A DNA stretch of 64,000 nt from Gigantopelta aegis. Lineage: Eukaryota > Mollusca > Gastropoda > Neomphalida > Peltospiridae. The notes beneath the pieces were generated by a model, which searched no databases, was not told the DNA's origin, and worked only from the letters and a program-made list of their open reading frames with translations. The position numbers and the translations under genes are program-made. This document shows positions 1 through 14,600 of the stretch, piece after piece (position 1 is the stretch's first letter; each line of letters opens with the position of its first letter). The stretch lies in the NCBI RefSeq assembly GCF_016097555.1, contig NC_054706.1, forward strand, positions 42,245,118 through 42,309,117, given 5' to 3'.

Positions 1-2
1 AA

Positions 3-116
3 TGGCGTCCAGTTACTCACACTGTGTGTGGAGGCCTGTCGGGCTGTATCTCGACATTTGTTGTACAACCCATTGATGTTATTCGAACTCGATTTGTTGC
101 ACAAGGAGGAACCAAG
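3..116 (+). CDS. SLC25A19: SLC25A19-like mitochondrial carrier, internal exon (5' part of gene outside window)
   Basis: This exon reads in phase 0 from base 3 to a donor AAG|GTTAGA after base 116 (38 codons). It contains the start of a mitochondrial-carrier repeat, with CGGLSGC followed by the signature PIDVIRTR, which fits the Px[DE]xx[KR] motif. In the family this motif sits at the end of an odd-numbered transmembrane helix facing the matrix. Together with the two downstream exons the translation resembles SLC25A19, which imports thiamine pyrophosphate across the inner mitochondrial membrane (family knowledge). Upstream exons and the start codon lie outside the window, and the true 5' end of this exon is not visible. 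The following intron (117-11423) is almost wholly occupied by a CA-rich array. Another SLC25 member is possible, but the exon 3 motifs favour SLC25A19. Confidence 0.85.
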
Positions 117-374
117 GTTAGAGGAAACACACACACGCACGCACGCATGCACGCACAGAAACACACGTGAGCTTCACTCACAGACACACACACCCGTGAG
201 CTTCACACACACACCAGTGAGCTTCACACACACACACACCAGTGAGCATCACACACACACACACACACCAGTGAGCTTCATACACACACACCAGTGAGCT
301 TCACACACACACACACCAGTGAGCTTCACACACACACACACCAGTGAGCTTCACACACACACACACCAGTGAGC

Positions 375-414
<40 letters not shown>

Positions 415-699
415 AGTGAGCTTCACACACACACACCAGTGAGCTTAACACACACACACCAGTGAGCTTCACACACACACACACACACCAGTGAGCTTCA
501 CACACACACACACACACACCAGTGAGCTTCACACACACACACACACCAGTGAGCTACACACACACACACACCAGTGAGCTACACACACACCAGTGAGCTA
601 CACACACACCAGTGAGCTACACACACACACACACACCAGTGAGCTTCACACACACACACACACACACCAGTGAGCTACACACACACACACATCAGTGAG

Positions 700-1634
700 C
701 TACACACACACCAGTGAACTACACACACACACCAGTGAGCTACACACACACACACCAGTGAGCTACACACACACAAACCTGTGAGCTACACACACACACA
801 CACACCAGTGAGCTTCATACACACACACCCGTGAGCTACACACACACACACACACCAGTGAGCTTCATACACACACATCAGTGAGCTTCACACACACACC
901 AGTGAGCTTCACGCACACACACACACCAGTGAGCTTCACATACACACACACACCAGTGAGCTACACACACACACACACACACACCAGTGAGCTACACACA
1001 CACACACACACCAGTGAGCTACACACACACACACACCAGTGAGCTACACACACACACACCAGTGAGCTACATACACACACACCAGTGAGCTACACACACA
1101 CACACACACCAGTGAGCTACACACACACACACCAGTGAGCTACACACAAACACACACACACCAGTGAGCTACACACACACACACCAGTGAGCTACACACA
1201 CACACACACCAGTGAGCTACACACACACACACACACCAGTGAGCTACACACACACACCATTGAGCTACACACACACCAGTGAGCTTCACACACACACACA
1301 CACACCCCAGTGAGCTACACACACACAGACACCCCAGTGAGCTACACACACACACACACACCAGTGAGCTACACACACACACACACACCAGTGAGCTACA
1401 CACATCAGTAAGCTACACACACACACACACACACCAGTGAGCTACACACACACACACACCATTGAGCTACACACACACACCAGTGAGCTTCACACACACA
1501 CACACACCAGAGAGCTTCATACACACACATCAGTGAGCTTTACACACACACACCCCAGTGAGCTTAACACACACACCAGTGAGCTACACACACACACACC
1601 AGTGAGCTTCACACACACACACACACCAGTGAGC

Positions 1635-1672
<38 letters not shown>

Positions 1673-1779
1673 AGTGAGCTTCATACACACACATCAGTGA
1701 GCTTCACACACACACACACACCAGTGAGCTTAACACACACACACCAGTGAGCTTCACACACACACACACACCAGTGAGC

Positions 1780-1813
<34 letters not shown>

Positions 1814-3951
1814 AGTGAGCTTCACACACACACACACACACCAGTGAGCTACACACACACACACACACACACACACACCAGTGAGCTACACACACACCAG
1901 TGAGCTACACACACACACACACCAGTGAGCTACACACACACACACACCAGTGAGCTACACACACACACACCAGTGAGCTACACACACACACACATCAGTG
2001 AGCTACACACACACCAGTGAACTACACACACACACCAGTGAGCTACACACACACAAACCCGTGAGCTACACACACACACACACACACCAGTGAGCTTCAT
2101 ACAGACACACCCGTGAGCTACACACACACACACACCAGTGAGCTTCATACACACACATCAGTGAGCTTCACACACACACACACACACACACACACCAGTG
2201 AGCTTCACGCACACACACACACACCAGTGAGCTTCACATACACACACACACCAGTGAGCTACACACACAAACACACACCAGTGAGCTACACACACACACA
2301 CACACCAGTGAGCTACACACACACACACACCAGTGAGCTACACACACACACACCAGTGAGCTACATACACACACACCAGTGAGCTACACACACACCAGTG
2401 AGCTACACACACACACACCAGTGAGCTACACACAAACACACACACACCAGTGAGCTACACACACACACACACCAGTGAGCTACACACACACACCATTGAG
2501 CTACACACACCAGTGAGCTTCACACACACACACACCAGTGAGCTACACACACACAGACACCCCAGTGAGCTACACACACACACACACCAGTGAGCTACAC
2601 ACACACACCAGTGAGCTTCACACACACACACACACCAGTGAGCTTCATACACACACATCAGTGAGCTTTACACACACACACCCCAGTGAGCTACACACAC
2701 ACACACACACCAGTGAGCTTCACACACACACACCAGTGAGCTACACACACACACACCAGTGAGCTACACACACACACACACCAGTGAGCTACACACACAC
2801 ACACACACACCAGTGAGCTTCACACACACACACACACACACCAGTGAGCTTCACACACACACACACACCAGTGAGCTACACACACACACACACCAGTGAG
2901 CTACACACACACCAGTGAGCTACACACACACCAGTGAGCTACACACACACACACACACCAGTGAGCTTCACACACACACACACACACACCAGTGAGCTAC
3001 ACACACACACACATCAGTGAGCTACACACACACCAGTGAACTACACACACACACCAGTGAGCTACACACACACACACCAGTGAGCTACACACACACAAAC
3101 CTGTGAGCTACACACACACACACACACCAGTGAGCTTCATACACACACACCCGTGAGCTACACACACACACACACACACCAGTGAGCTTCATACACACAC
3201 ATCAGTGAGCTTCACACACACACCAGTGAGCTTCACGCACACACACACACCAGTGAGCTTCACATACACACACACACCAGTGAGCTACACACACACACAC
3301 ACACACACCAGTGAGCTACACACACACACACACACCAGTGAGCTACACACACACACACACCAGTGAGCTACACACACACACACCAGTGAGCTACATACAC
3401 ACACACCAGTGAGCTACACACACACACACACCAGTGAGCTACACACACACACACCAGTGAGCTACACACAAACACACACACACCAGTGAGCTACACACAC
3501 ACACACCAGTGAGCTACACACACACACACACCAGTGAGCTACACACACACACACACCAGTGAGCTACACACACACACCATTGAGCTACACACACACCAGT
3601 GAGCTTCACACACACACACACACACCCCAGTGAGCTACACACACACAGACACCCCAGTGAGCTACACACACACACACACACCAGTGAGCTACACACACAC
3701 ACACACACCAGTGAGCTACACACATCAGTAAGCTACACACACACACACACACCAGTGAGCTACACACACACACACACCATTGAGCTACACACACACACCA
3801 GTGAGCTTCACACACACACACACACCAGAGAGCTTCATACACACACATCAGTGAGCTTTACACACACACACCCCAGTGAGCTTAACACACACACCAGTGA
3901 GCTACACACACACACACCAGTGAGCTCACACACACACACACACCAGTGAGC

Positions 3952-3989
<38 letters not shown>

Positions 3990-4096
3990 AGTGAGCTTCA
4001 TACACACACATCAGTGAGCTTCACACACACACACACACCAGTGAGCTTAACACACACACACCAGTGAGCTTCACACACACACACACACCAGTGAGC

Positions 4097-4130
<34 letters not shown>

Positions 4131-4740
4131 AGTGAGCTTCACACACACACACACACACCAGTGAGCTACACACACACACACACACACACCAGTGAGCTAC
4201 ACACACACCAGTGAGCTACACACACACACACACCAGTGAGCTACACACACACACACACCAGTGAGCTACACACACACACACCAGTGAGCTACACACACAC
4301 ACACATCAGTGAGCTACACACACACCAGTGAACTACACACACACAGCAGTGAGCTACACACACACAAACCCGTGAGCTACACACACACACACACACACCA
4401 GTGAGCTTCATACAGACACACCCGTGAGCTACACACACACACACACCAGTGAGCTTCATACACACACATCAGTGAGCTTCACACACACACACACACACAC
4501 ACACACCAGTGAGCTTCACGCACACACACACACACCAGTGAGCTTCACATACACACACACACCAGTGAGCTACACACACAAACACACACCAGTGAGCTAC
4601 ACACACACACACACACCAGTGAGCTACACACACACACACACCAGTGAGCTACACACACACACACACACCAGTGAGCTACATACACACACACCAGTGAGCT
4701 ACACACACACCAGTGAGCTACACACACACACACCAGTGAG
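700..4740. repeat. Kilobase-scale direct duplication inside the CA array (offset about 2.3 kb)
   Basis: The order of rare variants in about 700-2400 recurs in about 3020-4740. Examples are the ATCAGTAAGC variant near 1404 and 3724, the CACAGACACCCC variant near 1326 and 3646, and the CATACAGACACACCC variant near 2098 and 4409. Offsets are about 2.31-2.32 kb. The match of variant order, not only of the unit, shows block duplication rather than local slippage. Confidence 0.75.
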
Positions 4741-5588
4741 CTACACACAAACACACACACACCAGTGAGCTACACACACACACACACCAGTGAGCTACAC
4801 ACACACACCATTGAGCTACACACACCAGTGAGCTTCACACACACACACACCAGTGAGCTACACACACACAGACACCCCAGTGAGCTACACACACACACAC
4901 ACCAGTGAGCTACACACACACACACACCAGTGAGCTACACACATCAGTAAGCTACACACACACACACACCAGTGAGCTACACACACACACACACACACAC
5001 ACACACCATTGAGCTACACACACACACCAGTGAGCTTCACACACACACACACACCAGTGAGCTTCATACACACACATCAGTGAGCTTTACACACACACAC
5101 CCCAGTGAGCTACACACACACACACACACCAGTGAGCTTCACACACACACACCAGTGAGCTACACACACACACACCAGTGAGCTACACACACACACACAC
5201 CAGTGAGCTACACACACACACACCAGTGAGCTACACACACACACACACCAGTGAGCTACACACACACACACACACACCAGTGAGCTACACACACACACAC
5301 ACCATTGAGCTACACACACACACCAGTGAGCTTCACACACACACACACACACCAGTGAGCTACACACACACACCAGTGAGCTACACACCAGTGAGCTACA
5401 CACACCAGTGAGCTACACACACACACACACACACTATTGAGCTACACACACACCAGTGAGCTTCACACACTAGTGAGCTACACACACCAGTGAGCTACAC
5501 ACACACCATTGAGCTACACACACACACACACACACCAGTGAGCTACACACACCAGTGAGCTACACACACACACACACACACCGGTGAG

Positions 5589-5621
<33 letters not shown>

Positions 5622-8305
5622 AGTGAGCTTCACACACACACACACGCACACACACCAGTAAGCTTCATACACACACATCAGTGAGCTTTACACACACACA
5701 CACCCCAGTGAGCGTAACACACACACACACACCAGTGAGCTACACACACACACACACACACACACCAGTGAGCTTCACACACACACACACACACCAGTGA
5801 GCTACACACACACACACACACACACACACCAGTGAGCTTCACACACACACCAGTGAGCTACACACACACACACACCAGTGAGCTACATACACACACACAC
5901 CAGTGAGCTACACACACACACCAGTGAGCAACACACACACACACACACACACCAGTGAGCTACACACGCACACACACCAGTGAGCTACACACACACACAC
6001 ACCAGTGAGCTACACACACACCAGTGAGCTACACACACACCAGTGAGCTACACACACACACACACACCAGTGAGCTACACACACACACACCAGTGAGCTA
6101 CACACACAGACACACCAGTGAGCTACACACACACACACACCAGTGAGCTACACACACACACCATTGAGCTACACACACACACCAGTGAGCTTCACACACA
6201 CACACACACACCCCAGTGAGCTACACACACACAGACACCCCAGTGAGCTACACACACACACACACCAGTGAGCTACACACACACACACACACACCAGTGA
6301 CCTACACACACACACACACACACACACACCATTGAGCTACACACACACACCAGTGAGCTTCACACACACACACACACCAGTGAGCTTCATACACACACAT
6401 CAGTGAGCTTCACACACACACACACCAGTGAGCTTCACGCACACACACACACACCAGTGAGCTTCACATACACACACACACCAGTGAGCTACACACACAC
6501 CAGTGAGCTACACACACACACACACACCAGTGAGCTTCACACACACACACACACACACCAGTGAGCTACACACACACACACATCAGTGAGCTACACACAC
6601 ACCAGTGAACTACACACACACACCAGTGAGCTACACACACACACCAGTGAGCTACACACACACAGACCCGTGAGCTACACACACACACACACCAGTGAGC
6701 TTCATACACACACACCCGTGAGCTACACACACACACACACACCAGTGAGCTTCATACACACACATCAGTGAGCTTCACACACACACACACACCAGTGAGC
6801 TTCACGCACACACACACACACACCAGTGAGCTTCACATACACACACACACCAGTGAGCTACACACACACACACCAGTGAGCTACACACACACACACCAGT
6901 GAGCTACACACACATACACACACACCAGTGAGCTACATACACACACACCAGTGAGCTACACACACACACCAGTGAGCTACACACACACACACACACCAGT
7001 GAGCTACACACACACACACCAGTGAGCTACACACACACACACATCAGTGAGCTACACACACACCAGTGAACTACACACACACACCAGTGAGCTACACACA
7101 CACAAACCCATGAGCTACACACACACACACACACCAGTGAGCTTCATACAGACACACCCGTGAGCTACACACACACACACACCAGTGAGCTTCATACACA
7201 CACATCAGTGAGCTTCACACACACACACACACACACACACACCAGTGAGCTTCACGCACACACACACACACCAGTGAGCTTCACATACACACACACACCA
7301 GTGAGCTACACACACACACACACACCAGTGAGCTACACACACACACACACACCAGTGAGCTACACACACACACACACCAGTGAGCTACACACACACACAC
7401 ACACCAGTGAGCTACATACACACACACCAGTGAGCTACACACACACCAGTGAGCTACACACACACACACCAGTGAGCTACACACAAACACACACACACCA
7501 GTGAGCTACACACACACACACACCAGTGAGCTACACACACACACCATTGAGCTACACACACCAGTGAGCTTCACACACACACACACCAGTGAGCTACACA
7601 CACACAGACACCCCAGTGAGCTACACACACACACACACCAGTGAGCTACACACACACCAGTGAGCTACACACATCAGTAAGCTACACACACACACACACC
7701 AGTGAGCTACACACACACACACACACACACCATTGAGCTACACACACACACCAGTGAGCTTCACACACACACACACACCAGTGAGCTTCATACACACACA
7801 TCAGTGAGCTTTACACACACACACCCCAGTGAGCTACACACACACACACACACCAGTGAGCTTCACACACACACACCAGTGAGCTACACACACACACACC
7901 AGTGAGCTACACACACACACACACCAGTGAGCTACACACACACACACCAGTGAGCTACACACACACACACACCAGTGAGCTACACACACACACACACACA
8001 CCAGTGAGCTACACACACACACACACCATTGAGCTACACACACACACCAGTGAGCTTCAGACACACACACACCAGTGAGCTACACACACACACCAGTGAG
8101 CTACACACCAGTGAGCTACACACACCAGTGAGCTACACACACACACACACACTATTGAGCTACACACACACCAGTGAGCTTCACACACTAGTGAGCTACA
8201 CACACCAGTGAGCTACACACACACCATTGAGCTACACACACACACACACACACCAGTGAGCTACACACACCACAGCTACACACACACACACACACCGGTG
8301 AGCTA

Positions 8306-8336
<31 letters not shown>

Positions 8337-8730
8337 CAGTGAGCTTCACACACACACACACGCACACACACCAGTAAGCTTCATACACACACATCAGTGA
8401 GCTTTACACACACACACACCCCAGTGAGCGTAACACACACACACACACCAGTGAGCTACACACACACACACACACCAGTGAGCTTCACACACACACACAC
8501 CAGTGAGCTACACACACACACACCAGTGAGCTTCACACACACACACACACACCAGTGAGCTACACACACACACACACACACACACACACCAGTGAGCTTC
8601 ACACACACACCAGTGAGCTACACACACACACACACCAGTGAGCTACATACACACACACACCAGTGAGCTACACACACACACCAGTGAGCAACACACACAC
8701 ACACACACACCAGTGAGCTACACACGCACA
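4290..8730. repeat. Second block duplication inside the CA array (offset about 2.73 kb)
   Basis: Variant order in about 4290-5980 recurs in about 7020-8730 with an offset near 2.73 kb. Diagnostic pairs are CACACTAGTGAGC (5466 and 8186), CACCGGTGAGC (5579 and 8294) and ACGCACACACACCAGTAAGC (5644 and 8360). The 2113 block is therefore present three times, near 2113, 4424 and 7160. Confidence 0.75.
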
Positions 8731-9895
8731 CACACCAGTGAGCTACACACACACACACACCAGTGAGCTACACACACACACACACCAGTGAGCTTCACAC
8801 ACACACACACCAGTGAGCTACACACACACACACACACGAGTGAGCTACACACACACACGAGTGAGCTACACACACACACCAGTGAGCTACACACACATAC
8901 ACACACACCATTGAGCTACACACACACACACCAGTGAGCTTCACACACACACACCAGTGAGCTTCATACACACACACATTAGTGAGCTTTACACACACAC
9001 ACCCCAGTGAGCTTAAAACACACATACACACACACACCAGTGAGCTACACACACACACACCAGTGAGCTACACACACACACACACCAGTGAGCTACACAC
9101 ACATGTGCACATACACACACACACCAGTGAGCTTCACACACATACACACACCAGTGAGCTTCACACGCGCGCACACACACACATCAGTGAGCTTCACACA
9201 CGCACCAGTGAGCTGCACACGCACACACACTCACACACACACACACCAGTGAGCTTCACACGCGCACACACAGACACACACACACACACCAGTGAGCTTC
9301 TCACACACACACACACCAGTGAGCTACACACACACACACACCATTGAGCTACACACACACACCAGTGAGCTTCATACACACACATCAGTGAGCTTTACAC
9401 ACACACACCCCAGTGAGCTTAACACACACACACACACCAGTGAGCTTCACACACACACACACACACACACACCAGTGAGCTACACAGACACACACACCAT
9501 TGAGCTACACACACACACCAGTGAGCTTCATACACACACATCAGTGAGCTTTACACACACACACCCCAGTGAGCTTAACACACACTCACACACCAGTGAG
9601 CTACACACACACACACCAGTGAGCTTCACACACACACACACCAGTGAGCTTCACACACATACACACACACACTAGTGAGCTTCACACGCGCACACACACA
9701 CGTCAGTGAGCTTCACACATGCGCACACGCACACACACCTGTGAGCTTCACACACATACACACACACACTAGTGAGCTTCACACGCGCGCACACACATCA
9801 GTGAGCTTCACACATGCGCACACGCACACACACCAGTGAGCTTCACACGCACACACCAGTGAGCTTCACACAAACACACACACACCAGTGAGCTT

Positions 9896-9928
<33 letters not shown>

Positions 9929-10433
9929 ACACCAGTGAGCTTCTCACACACACACCAGTGAGCTTCACACACACACACGCACATGCACACACACACAGCA
10001 ATGAGCTTCACATACACACACACATGCACACACACATGCACACACACATGCACACACACACACCAGTGAGCTTCACACACACACACACCAGTGAACTTCA
10101 CACACACACAGACACACACCAGTGAGCTTCAGACACACACACACCAGTGAGCGTCACACGCCATGTGCACACATGCACACACACACACACACACACAAGC
10201 TTCACACACTCATGCACACACACAAATACTCAAACACGCATACATGTACACTGACGCACACACACACATACACACAAATACACATATGGGCTTGTATTCT
10301 ACACTAACGCTACATGTGTATATGGTACTGGTTTGTGTACAAGTAATAAATGTTTACAGATTTCTAAACGTGTACACTGATCTATTTGTATGGTCAGCAA
10401 TTATAGCAAATAGATTATCTAGCTAATTAATAG

Positions 10434-10640
10434 TCGGTGGGTCCACTGGGCTATTTCTCGTTCCAGCCAGTGCACCACAATTGGTTGTGATATGTACTAT
10501 CCTGTCTGGGATAGTGCATATAAAAGATCCCTTGCTACTAATGGAAAAATGTAGTGGGTTTCCTCTCTAAGACTACATGTCAAAAGTTGATGATTAATAA
10601 ATCAGTGTGCTCTAGTCTTGTCATTAAAGAAAACAAACTT
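10434..10640 (+). repeat. tRNA-type SINE (family 2), 5'-truncated
   Basis: The body matches other copies in the window: CCACTGGGCTATTTCTCG, CCAGCCAGTGCACCAC, TGCATATAAAAGATCCCTTG, and the tail GTGCTCTAGT..GTCATTAAA. The tRNA-like head is missing. It lies in the SLC25A19 intron just right of the CA array. Confidence 0.8.
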
Positions 10641-11199
10641 TTAGCTAGTAAATAAATTATGCAGTTCAGTTTGAGTAAAATCATAGTTATTACATATTGT
10701 TATTAGTATGTTTAGGAAGATTTATGGAACTCAGGTGAACATTCTCATTATAATATCTGTTTTAATAATTACAAATCATAAGTTTGTCATCAAATGTCAT
10801 TATTGGTAGTACTACAATTTATTTCATATACCATATTTCTTCTATAATAATGATCATATTTCAATTCAATAAACAATAATTTTCAGCCATATTTATAGAC
10901 ACAATTATCTGTTAGTGACAAATCAGTGAATGTTCAATTAAGAGTGTTTATCATTGATAGAAAATATAGAATTAATAATTGACACACTGAAGTGTGAGAT
11001 TCCTTTGTTGAGAGACTGTTACAAACTATTTACACTTGTTTGTTTAAAATAAATAATTGTATTTTACCTACTTGTGTCATCATTGCCATGTATAGTTATT
11101 TGGTAGTTTGTTATTGTCTAATCACAATTATTCAGACCCCTCGGTCATGACGATATGTCCCTGTGTATGACAGACATTGCTGATTTTGTTGGTTCAACA
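10641..11199. other. AT-rich intronic sequence, nothing recognised
   Basis: This is non-repetitive AT-rich sequence inside SLC25A19 intron. I see no open frame, RNA gene or repeat signature. Confidence 0.6.
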
Positions 11200-11325
11200 T
11201 CCCACAGAGATGCCAGGCAGTAATGGTGCACTGGTTTGAATCGAGATACAGTCCAATGGGCCCACTGATGGGGACCGACCACCCAGCAGTAGAGCTTTAC
11301 CAATGCTACGTTCCGCCTCTGTCAT
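11200..11325 (-). repeat. Degraded SINE family 2 fragment
   Basis: On the minus strand it carries the tRNA-like head region (counterpart of GGGCCCACTGATGGGGACCG and the TTTACCA..GCTACGTTCCGCC segment) seen in the copies at 20780 and 25040. Only the head and middle remain. Confidence 0.6.
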
Positions 11326-11423
11326 CACAAAATTATTGAATTTGTTGTTTATGATGTATAATAAGTGATATAATTGTTTTTTGCTTTAATTTATTAAATA
11401 ATTATTTTAATTTTATATTTCAG

Positions 11424-11610
11424 ATTTACTTTAATGTATATCAAGCGTTTTTTCACATTGCACATCAAGAGGGTGTTCGAGGTTTTTACAGGGGACTAAC
11501 TCCTGCCCTGTTGCAAATAGCTCCACAGATGGGATTGCAGTTTGGTCTCTATTCTTTCTTTACTCTAATGTGGGACAATATTAAAGGCACAACATCTTTC
11601 AAAATACCAG
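11424..11610 (+). CDS. SLC25A19: SLC25A19-like mitochondrial carrier, penultimate exon
   Basis: The exon follows acceptor TTTATATTTCAG and ends before donor GTAAAT. It is 187 bp, phase 0 at the start and one extra base at the end. It encodes the rest of the second carrier repeat, including GFYRGLTPALLQ and the helix PQMGLQFGLYSFF. The G-F-Y-[KR]-G-L-x-P pattern is the even-helix signature of SLC25 proteins, and its order after the PIDVIRTR exon matches the family. The reading frame is intact with no stop, so the 10 kb array upstream has not destroyed the gene. Confidence 0.9.
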
Positions 11611-14600
11611 GTAAATTTATAAATTTAATATTAATTTTATTTATTTATTGATGTGTGTGTCTTAACTGTAATCCATGTAGTGTACTGCATATCAAGTCAA
11701 ATTTAATACAGTGATCACAATTATTATATTATAATGTTTTCATACCAGGCCCTTGCTTATCATTTTTAACTTGAAAAAGTCCAGACTCCAGACATTTGCA
11801 GGCTATTTGTATGAGGAGAATACTAGTACTTGAGGATATTGAAATATTGAATATGTAGTAAACCTACAGCATTGTGTAATTCGCTGGGCTCTGATAGATC
11901 ACTTAGAGGCACATGGTCCTCTAAACATGTTGTAAGGTGTTTCTTGTTACAACTTACATTGCCAGGCTTAGATAATAGAATAGTCATTTTTGTACATTCA
12001 TTGTCCTAATAGAAACAAAGCAATATCTTCATATAAATATTTTGTGCTTGCCAGAATTTTGAAGATTTAAAAAAAAAAATTTTTAAGTATATTTTAGAAA
12101 TGCGTCATACTGAATAGTCTTAATATGTATCAATTGAGAACAATTCAACTAATCAAGAACAGTAGCATTTACTCATCTCTCGGTTGTGGGGTGCCAAATG
12201 ACTTTGTAAGTGATTATTCACTCAACAATCAATAATATCACATCTAATCATGTGAAACAGAAACATTCCAGCACAAAATATACATTGACTATGGTAAATA
12301 AATGAATAAATTGATCATAAACATCAACAAATTGATTAGTGATGTTAATCATCAATTTGTTCATTTATGTACAATTATTTGATACACATTATTTGATGTG
12401 ATAAAGTTAGGGGATAATACTGTAACTGTGTTTTGTTGTTAATTAAAACGATTTAACACAAGATAAAAAACATTTTAAATTGTTAAATTTAACACATAGA
12501 AAGACAATGATAGATACATAAAATATAGTTCATATATGAAAGAATAAGTATCATCTCTTTTTAACTTAGCCTCACCTCATACAATGGCATATGTTAGTAG
12601 TCTGGTCCGAACATCCCAACAGCCAATGGGATGGCTTAAAATCTATCTGCTTCCAGTTCCTGTCACGTGATTGAAGCTTCCTTCTTTCTCCTTCACTGTT
12701 GCGGTCCAGACATCGTTTGTTTATACTCCTGTTAAATCTAAGTCATTGTGGTTTTCCTGTTGGTTTGATTGAGTGATTTTAATGCATCATAAATAAAAAA
12801 GAAATAACAAAACAAACAACAAATTAATTAAAAAACAAAATCCCCCCCCCCAAAAAAAAAAGAAGAAGAAGAAGAAAAAAAGAAGCTTATTCAACCCCCA
12901 GCAAATTTTCATTTTTTTTCCCGATTATTTTCCCGGCTGGTGTCTGGACACCCCTTATAAAACTCTGCTCACCTCAGTCTAGATTCCCTCTTGCTAAAAT
13001 TCCTGCACACGCACCTGCAGTGGTCCTGGGTACGGTAGCTCCATAAAAAAGATAACAATAATAATACAAAAAATAAATAAATAAACCAACAAGAAAAAAA
13101 GTTCATGTTCCTACTGTATATTTATTTTATTTCAGTGTATTCACCATTATTTTGTCATGAAATAATATATTTTTAATTATTTGTCATGGTCATTTATATA
13201 TCATTCAAGGGTACATTACACAGCTGTTGTATATATAGCCTCATCACTACTCTGTTTTGCTGTACATTTTAGGCTTCTCGTAAAAGAGTTCCAAGATTTA
13301 AAAATGAACTGGTTGTCATGGAATTCTCTCCAACATGGTTCAATTAAAATGTTTTGGATGATACATTTTAGCGAAGTTTGGTATTCCAAATGAATGTGAT
13401 TTCCAGTTATAATCCATATTTTGAGAAATAAGGCCTGCTAAATTTGTGACAGAGTGTCTTTAATCATCAATTTTTTTTTTTATAATTTTTTTTTATTTCA
13501 CAAAACATCATGGACATTTTAAAAAAAATTTGCCACGACTATTTTGCCTTTTTCCCTACGTTGATACAAACAAAAATTATATATGAAAAACATGTTTTGA
13601 AAACTAAAAGCAGACTATGGCTATAGTCTATATAGACGGATGGTATATATTTCAGTACTAGACTTATCCTTCTGCTAGTTAACGAGTCTATCACTGCTGC
13701 ATGCGATAGTCAAACACGACATACATACAATATTATAAGATTCCATCATATGCTGTCATGTGAGATAAAAATGTACACCAGAGGTGGTAGCAATTTCGAC
13801 CTGGGACGATGCAGCTTGACATTTTCACCACCAAGGTGTTAATTTAACACTACAAATTAGCAAGATCGCTTTTATAATGCAGGTTTTAATAGCAAAATAT
13901 TGATTTAAAACTGTTGTCTGATGACCTTACATCACCATCTCACATTAATATCACATCATATTATCAACGACATCATGTTGAGCACAAGCACATGATATCC
14001 CATGTAAGATATAACGGCTATTTCATGGTTTTCTTTCATAGCTTTCTTTCATGGAACAGCTCTGTCCTATATATCCAGTACCAGGTTTGCCCACTGTTTC
14101 ATGCATGTACATGTAGCTTGTTGGCACCATGCGTATGGTTGGTTAAGTCTGTAAGGTGTGGACGATTCGATGCCACAGGTTCGAGTCCCAGCAATGACAT
14201 GAGACAATTTGTGAGGCCAGAAAGGATTTAATTATCCCCTGCACCAGTCGGTTAATTGTTTCAAGAATATTACACGAGCCTGAGGGTGGAATAGCCGTAT
14301 CAAACAAAAGTGCATGTATCCATGGATGCTATTTTTCTCCCATTTACTGAACCAATATTTTTGTACAAATAGTCCTGGGTTTTTTTTCATTGTTCAGTAA
14401 TATTTATATTACCCCGGTACCATTAAAAAGTATAAATGAAAAATAACACTATGTTTTATCTATCTCATCATGTTTTCTTTGTTTTGTTAAAATAAATAAA
14501 AACATCATATATGCCAAAACTACTTAGGTCAACAAAATCATTTGGTCATGCAAGAAAAATTTATTCTGTATTGGGTGACATCTTGGAATGGGTCTGTCTT

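Larger units (their letters stand above)
126..10288. repeat. About 10.2 kb (CA)n array punctuated by CCAGTGAGCTWCACAC, in SLC25A19 intron
   Basis: The array consists of (CA)n runs of about 8-30 bp separated by the unit CCAGTGAGCT followed by T/ACACAC, giving several hundred punctuations. Variants include CATTGAGCT, CCCGTGAGCT, CATCAGTGAGCTT, CAGTAAGCT and, towards the right end, GCGCAC and ATGCACAC interspersions. Apparent reading frames here (Thr-His or Cys-Val runs) are artefacts of the repeat. The whole array is intronic, since the flanking exons join in phase (116 to 11424). Alternating purine-pyrimidine CA tracts are known to be prone to Z-DNA, and CA-rich RNA is a known ligand of hnRNP L. 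Whether either matters here is inference. Confidence 0.95.

Noticed and set aside
28..10426. Many open frames on both strands with Thr-His, Cys-Val or Ser-Glu-Leu-His repeats
   Set aside because: They are translations of the CA-rich array with no methionine starts of their own (mostly GTG) and cannot be genes.
13181..13393. 70-residue plus-strand frame in the SLC25A19 intron
   Set aside because: No acceptor and donor in phase with the flanking exons and no motif.
14135..14200. tRNA gene (A-box and B-box words)
   Set aside because: No acceptor stem or anticodon arm can be folded, and the same unit has a SINE body downstream.
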